NCBI RefSeq assembly: GCF_004563925.1
Contig: NZ_SPNJ01000002.1
Coordinates: 186,001 to 250,000 of the forward strand
Length of the DNA: 64,000 nucleotides
Reading direction: 5' to 3'
Origin: Herbaspirillum sp. 3R11
GTDB taxonomy: Bacteria; Pseudomonadota; Gammaproteobacteria; Burkholderiales; Burkholderiaceae_D
Part shown: positions 60,115-64,000 of the stretch, piece by piece
Numbering within the stretch: position 1 is the first letter of the stretch
Layout of the letters: each line of letters starts with the position of its first letter
Translations under genes and position numbers: made by a program
The notes under the pieces: model-generated
Databases searched by the model: none
What the model saw: only the letters and a program-made list of their open reading frames with translations
Told to the model about the DNA's origin: nothing

Positions 60115-61842
60115 ATGCTCGCCCAACAAAAACAACGCATCACCGAATTATTCCAGGCCGCCATGGCGCCGCTGATCGAGGGCTCCGGCCTGACGCCGAC
60201 GATTACGTTGGAGCGTCCGCGCGACCCGTCGCATGGCGACATCGCCTGCAACCTGGCCATGCAACTGGCCAAGCCGCTCAAGAAGAATCCGCGCGAACTT
60301 GCTCAGGCGCTGGTGGACGGGGTGCTGTCGCAGCCCGGCCGCGAAGAACTGATTTCCTCCGCCGACATCGCCGGCCCCGGCTTCATCAACCTGCGCGTGG
60401 CCGAAGCCGCCAAGCAGGCAGTGGTAAAGGTGGTGCTGGCCGAAGGCGCGCAATACGGCAAGAGCCAGGCAGGCGCCGGCAAGAAGGTGCTGGTCGAATT
60501 CGTTTCAGCCAATCCGACCGGTCCGCTGCACGTCGGCCACGGCCGCCAGGGCGCGCTCGGCGACGCCATGTCGGCGCTGCTGCAGTCGCAGGGCTACGAC
60601 GTCATGCGCGAGTTCTACTACAACGACGCCGGCGTGCAGATCGCCACACTGGCGACGTCGGTGCAGGCGCGCGCCAAGGGTTTCAAGCCGGGCGACGCGG
60701 GTTGGCCCGAGTCGGCCTATAACGGCGACTACATCGCCGACATCGCCGAGGATTTCAAGGCGAAGAAGACAGTCTCCGCCAGCGACGGCGAACCGGCTAC
60801 CGCCAGCGGCGACGTCGACGACATCGAATCGATCCGCCGCTTCGCCGTGGCCTATCTGCGCCGCGAGCAGGATCTGGACTTGCAGGCCTTCGGCGTCAGG
60901 TTCGACAACTATTACCTGGAATCTTCGCTGTACACCGAAGGCAAGGTTGCCGCCGCGGTCGACGCATTGATCAAGGCCGGCAAGACCTACGAACTGGACG
61001 GCGCGCTGTGGCTCAAGACCACCGACTACGGCGACGACAAGGACCGCGTCATGAAGAAGGGCGACGGCACCTACACCTACTTCGTGCCCGACGTCGCCTA
61101 TCACATCACCAAGTGGCAACGCGGTTTCGGCAAGGTCATCAATATCCAGGGCAGCGACCACCACGGCACCATCGCGCGCGTGCGCGCCGGCCTGCAGGCG
61201 GCCAACGTCGGCATCCCGCAAGGCTATCCCGACTACGTGCTGCACAAGATGGTCACCGTGATGAAGAACGGCGAGGAAGTGAAAATCTCCAAGCGCGCCG
61301 GTTCCTACGTCACGCTGCGCGATCTGATCGAATGGTCCAACGGCACCGAAGCAGAAGCGGGTGATTTGACGCGCGGCCGCGACGCCGTGCGCTTCTTCCT
61401 GATCTCGCGCAAGGCCGACAGCGAATTCGTCTTCGACGTCGATGTCGCGCTGACTCGCAACGATGAAAACCCGGTCTATTACGTCCAGTACGCCCACGCG
61501 CGCATCTGCTCGGTGCTGAACCAGTGGGGCGGCGACGAAGCGACGCTGGATCAGGTGCAGGATCTGGCGCCGCTGACCGCCCCCCGCGAAGTCAGCCTGC
61601 TGGCCAAGCTGGCCGAATATCCGGAAGCGCTGGCCCATGCATTGCAGGAGCTCGGACCGCATCAGGTGGCTTTCTACCTGCGCGATCTGGCAGGCGAATT
61701 GCATAGCTACTACAATGCTGAACGCGTGCTGGTCGACGATGTCCCAACCAAGATGGCGCGCCTGGCGCTCATGAGTGCGACCCGCCAGGTGCTGCGCAAC
61801 GGCCTGGCATTGATCGGCGTCTCCGCCCCGACAAGAATGTAA
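60115..61842 (+). CDS. argS: Arginyl-tRNA synthetase
   Basis: A 575-residue class I synthetase. The HIGH motif appears as [20 protein letters not shown] and the KMSKS-like motif as [17 protein letters not shown]. An N-terminal Arg-S add-on domain (about 1-95) and the C-terminal anticodon-binding domain ([17 protein letters not shown] onward) are complete. The ATG at 60115 matches the conserved N-terminus. A SPOR-domain gene follows 7 bp downstream. Confidence 0.98.
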   Translation: MLAQQKQRITELFQAAMAPLIEGSGLTPTITLERPRDPSHGDIACNLAMQLAKPLKKNPRELAQALVDGVLSQPGREELISSADIAGPGFINLRVAEAAKQAVVKVVLAEGAQYGKSQAGAGKKVLVEFVSANPTGPLHVGHGRQGALGDAMSALLQSQGYDVMREFYYNDAGVQIATLATSVQARAKGFKPGDAGWPESAYNGDYIADIAEDFKAKKTVSASDGEPATASGDVDDIESIRRFAVAYLRREQDLDLQAFGVRFDNYYLESSLYTEGKVAAAVDALIKAGKTYELDGALWLKTTDYGDDKDRVMKKGDGTYTYFVPDVAYHITKWQRGFGKVINIQGSDHHGTIARVRAGLQAANVGIPQGYPDYVLHKMVTVMKNGEEVKISKRAGSYVTLRDLIEWSNGTEAEAGDLTRGRDAVRFFLISRKADSEFVFDVDVALTRNDENPVYYVQYAHARICSVLNQWGGDEATLDQVQDLAPLTAPREVSLLAKLAEYPEALAHALQELGPHQVAFYLRDLAGELHSYYNAERVLVDDVPTKMARLALMSATRQVLRNGLALIGVSAPTRM

Positions 61843-61849
61843 ACCTGTA

Positions 61850-62491
61850 ATGAAGACACAAGTGAAACAACATCATCCGTTTTTACGCAAGCAGGCCGGC
61901 GGTACTTTCCTGGGCCTGATCCTCGGTCTCATCGTCGGTCTCGGCATTGCCGTGGTCGTCGCCCTGATGATCACCAAGTCGCCGATTCCATTCGTCAACA
62001 AGGTCACCAAGCAGGAGCGTACCGAGCTGTCGCCGGGCCAGTCCTCCGATCCGAACAAGCCGCTGTACGGCAACAAGGACGTCGCCAAGGAAGCCCCGCC
62101 GGCGCCGAAGGCTCCCGACCAGGACAAGCCTGCGCCGGAAGCCAAGAAGCCCGACACGCCGAAGGTCGATGTGCCGAAGGACAAGGACAAGCTGGCAGCC
62201 ATCACCAAGGAACAGCCGGCCAAGGCCGACAAAGCCGAGACCGCGGTGGATGACAAATGGACGTATTTCCTGCAGACCGGCGCCTTCCGTGAACAGGCCG
62301 ACGCCGAAAACGCGCGCGCCAAGCTGGCGCTGCTCGGTTTTGAAGCCAAGGTCAGCGAGCGGCCTTCCGATAACGGCACCTTGTACCGTGTACGGATTGG
62401 CCCGATCGGCCAGCAAGAGACAGTGAACCGCATGCGCAGCAAGTTGTCTGATAACGGCGTCGATGCCGCCATCGTCCGCATACCAAAATAA
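61850..62491 (+). CDS. SPOR-domain cell-envelope protein (FtsN-like)
   Basis: A 213-residue bitopic inner-membrane protein. A short cytoplasmic N-terminus precedes a transmembrane helix (about 19-42: LGLILGLIVGLGIAVVVALM), then a Lys/Pro/Asp-rich periplasmic linker (about 60-130), and a C-terminal SPOR domain (about 137-213: FLQTGAFREQADAENARAKL). SPOR domains bind denuded septal peptidoglycan. The layout is FtsN-like, and the position between argS and dsbA is common in betaproteobacteria. Confidence 0.9.
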   Translation: MKTQVKQHHPFLRKQAGGTFLGLILGLIVGLGIAVVVALMITKSPIPFVNKVTKQERTELSPGQSSDPNKPLYGNKDVAKEAPPAPKAPDQDKPAPEAKKPDTPKVDVPKDKDKLAAITKEQPAKADKAETAVDDKWTYFLQTGAFREQADAENARAKLALLGFEAKVSERPSDNGTLYRVRIGPIGQQETVNRMRSKLSDNGVDAAIVRIPK

Positions 62492-62579
62492 GGGCCGTTG
62501 TTGCCGCGATTCAAATGCCGCGGCATGGCGGTCCGCCATCATATTTATTGTCGAATACCTTGAGAAGGGGTTAAGAATT

Positions 62580-63290
62580 ATGCGTTTGTTCCGTCATGCT
62601 CTCGCTGCCATCAGTCTGGGTTTGCTGGCCATCTCGGCCGGCGCATCACCCGCCAATCCACAGAACGGCACCGATTACCGTACGCTGGAGCAAGCCCAGC
62701 CGACCGAGTCGGGCAAGAAGATCGAAGTCACCGAATTTTTCTGGTACAGCTGCCCGCATTGCGCGGCCTTTGATCCGGCGCTGACGGCGTGGGTCAAGAA
62801 GCAGGGCGACAAGATTGTCTTCAAGCAAGTGCCGGTCGCCTTCCGCGAATCGTTCATCCCTCAGCAAAAGCTGTACTACGCGCTCGAAGCGATGGGCAAG
62901 ACCGCGGAAATGAATCCGAAGATTTTCCAGGCCATCCACGTTGACCGCCAACGCGTCGACACCGACAAGACCATTCTGGAGTTCATCGAGAAGCAGGGCA
63001 TCGACAAGCAGAAATTCACTGACCTGTACAACTCCTTCGGTGTTCAGACCAAGGTGCGTCGCGCCTCGCAGCTGCAGGAAGCGTACAAGATCGACGGCGT
63101 GCCGACCATCGCCATCGACGGTCGTTACCTGACCTCACCGTCGATCGCCGGCGCCTCCATGGCCAACCAGCCCGAGTCCATGCAGCAAGCCGCATCGCTG
63201 CAGGTGATGGATCATCTGCTGACCAAGCTGGCGGCGGAAAAAGGCGCCGAGAAACCAGTCGAAGCAGCCAAGCCTGCCAAGAAGAAATAA
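62580..63290 (+). CDS. dsbA: Thiol:disulfide interchange protein DsbA
   Basis: A 236-residue periplasmic oxidoreductase that introduces disulfide bonds. The Sec signal peptide covers about 1-22. The active site is FWYSCPHCAAFDPAL with Cys58/Cys61, and the cis-proline loop is GVPTIAIDGRYLTSPS. A C-terminal Lys/Ala-rich tail is extra. The ATG at 62580 is the likely start, with GAAGGGG about 9 bases upstream; the open frame further upstream overlaps the SPOR gene. A terminator follows. Confidence 0.96.
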   Translation: MRLFRHALAAISLGLLAISAGASPANPQNGTDYRTLEQAQPTESGKKIEVTEFFWYSCPHCAAFDPALTAWVKKQGDKIVFKQVPVAFRESFIPQQKLYYALEAMGKTAEMNPKIFQAIHVDRQRVDTDKTILEFIEKQGIDKQKFTDLYNSFGVQTKVRRASQLQEAYKIDGVPTIAIDGRYLTSPSIAGASMANQPESMQQAASLQVMDHLLTKLAAEKGAEKPVEAAKPAKKK

Positions 63291-63307
63291 GCTTCACCGC
63301 GCTGAAC

Positions 63308-63345
63308 ACGGTCCGTCGCTCGCGAGAGGACGGACCGTTTTTATT
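63308..63345 (+). terminator. Terminator of dsbA
   Basis: ACGGTCCGTC (63308-63317) pairs with GACGGACCGT (63329-63338), then TTTTTATT. A strong rho-independent terminator. Confidence 0.9.
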
Positions 63346-63381
63346 GGCGCATACGGATCACAATTGAACGGAAGGGGTTGC

Positions 63382-64000
63382 ATGCAGCGAGTCTTCATCA
63401 CCGGCGCATCAAGCGGCATCGGCGCCGCATTGGCCTCAGCCTACGCACAGCAAGGCGCCGTGCTGGGCCTGGTCGCACGCCGCCGCGACATGCTCGAGCA
63501 GTTGCGCGTCGGACTCGCCAATCCCGAGCGCCATCACCTGTACGTGCTCGACGTCACCGACCACGCCGCGTTGCAACAGGCGGCGCAGGACTTCATCGCC
63601 GCAACCGGCGGCATTGAGGTGGTGATCGCCAACGCAGGCATCTCGCAAGGCACGCTGACCGAGTTTGCCGAAGACATCCCGGTGTTCGAGCGCATCATCG
63701 CCACCAACGTGACGGCCACGGTCGCGACCTTCCATCCGTTCATCGCCGCAATGAAGCGCCAGCCGCGACCGCAGGACTGCCGGCTGGTCGGCATCGGCAG
63801 CGTGGCCGGTATCCGCGGCCTGCCCGGCGCCGAGGCGTATAGTGCATCGAAGGCGGCGGTCATCAGCTATTGCGAATCGCTGCGCATCGAGTTGCGCGCC
63901 AGCGGCATCAAGGTAGTGACGATTGCGCCCGGCTACATCGATACGCCGATGACGCAGGTCAATCACTACCGCATGCCCTTCCTGATGCCGGTGCAGAAAT
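63382..64000 (+). CDS. SDR-family oxidoreductase, 3' end beyond the window
   Basis: A classical short-chain dehydrogenase, 206 residues visible and still open at the window edge. The nucleotide loop is FITGASSGIGAALASAYAQQ, NAGISQGTL is the structural NAG motif, and the catalytic tetrad includes Ser in GIGSVAG, with Tyr and Lys in AYSASKAAV. APGYIDTPM is also typical. The substrate is unknown. The ATG follows GGAAGGGG. Confidence 0.92.
   Translation, partial: MQRVFITGASSGIGAALASAYAQQGAVLGLVARRRDMLEQLRVGLANPERHHLYVLDVTDHAALQQAAQDFIAATGGIEVVIANAGISQGTLTEFAEDIPVFERIIATNVTATVATFHPFIAAMKRQPRPQDCRLVGIGSVAGIRGLPGAEAYSASKAAVISYCESLRIELRASGIKVVTIAPGYIDTPMTQVNHYRMPFLMPVQK

Overview
The window looks like a chromosomal segment of a high-GC betaproteobacterium, most likely Oxalobacteraceae and close to Herbaspirillum. 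This is inferred from protein character and gene content: an intact atpIBEFHAGDC operon, a DsbA/SPOR/ArgS run, YqjDE-type membrane genes, and hemE next to priA. No rRNA, CRISPR array, prophage or intact insertion sequence was seen. One tRNA gene, tRNA-Arg(CCG), is present.

Region 1 (1-12.0 kb) is accessory in character. A LysR regulator is followed, all on the minus strand, by a chemoreceptor, an aspartoacylase-like zinc hydrolase and an MHS-family transporter, which together look like a sense-import-hydrolyse unit. Next come a gene-poor stretch with an IS3 transposase remnant, a Nudix hydrolase, an arylamine N-acetyltransferase divergent from a MocR-type regulator, a proline dehydrogenase-like gene flanked by two decayed alpha/beta-hydrolase fragments, and a repeat-bearing AT-rich spacer.

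Region 2 (12.0-30.8 kb) is a cell-envelope sugar region. glmS and glmU make UDP-GlcNAc and flank an Lrp/AsnC-type regulator. A surface-polysaccharide locus follows: glycosyltransferases, the CDP-glucose genes rfbF and rfbG, an epimerase-like protein with a C-methyltransferase, the complete dTDP-rhamnose set rfbBACD, and galE. Two large proteins of this locus share an unrecognised domain of about 270 residues.

Region 3 (30.8-44.6 kb) is housekeeping and stress related: ttcA, folB and a FolM-like reductase, an NDUFAF7-type methyltransferase, a QseBC/PmrAB-like two-component system followed by a DegQ-like protease with a good PmrA-type box, a KefC/KefF-like potassium efflux pair, a PuuD-like amidase, a YqjDE-type cluster, an OmpA-like lipoprotein and a membrane-anchored cytochrome c.

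Region 4 (44.7-64 kb) holds tRNA-Arg, the ATP synthase operon behind a strong sigma70-type promoter, a CoA-binding/PPK2/SGNH trio, a PheC-like periplasmic dehydratase, hemE, a 740-bp spacer with five perfect DnaA boxes, an AT-only tract and a diverged 165-bp duplication (candidate replication-origin-type element), then priA, a membrane protein, argS, a SPOR protein, dsbA and the start of an SDR gene cut by the window edge.

The observations I rate highest are the DnaA-box cluster between hemE and priA, the shared domain in the two polysaccharide-locus proteins, and the putative C-methylated CDP-sugar pathway.
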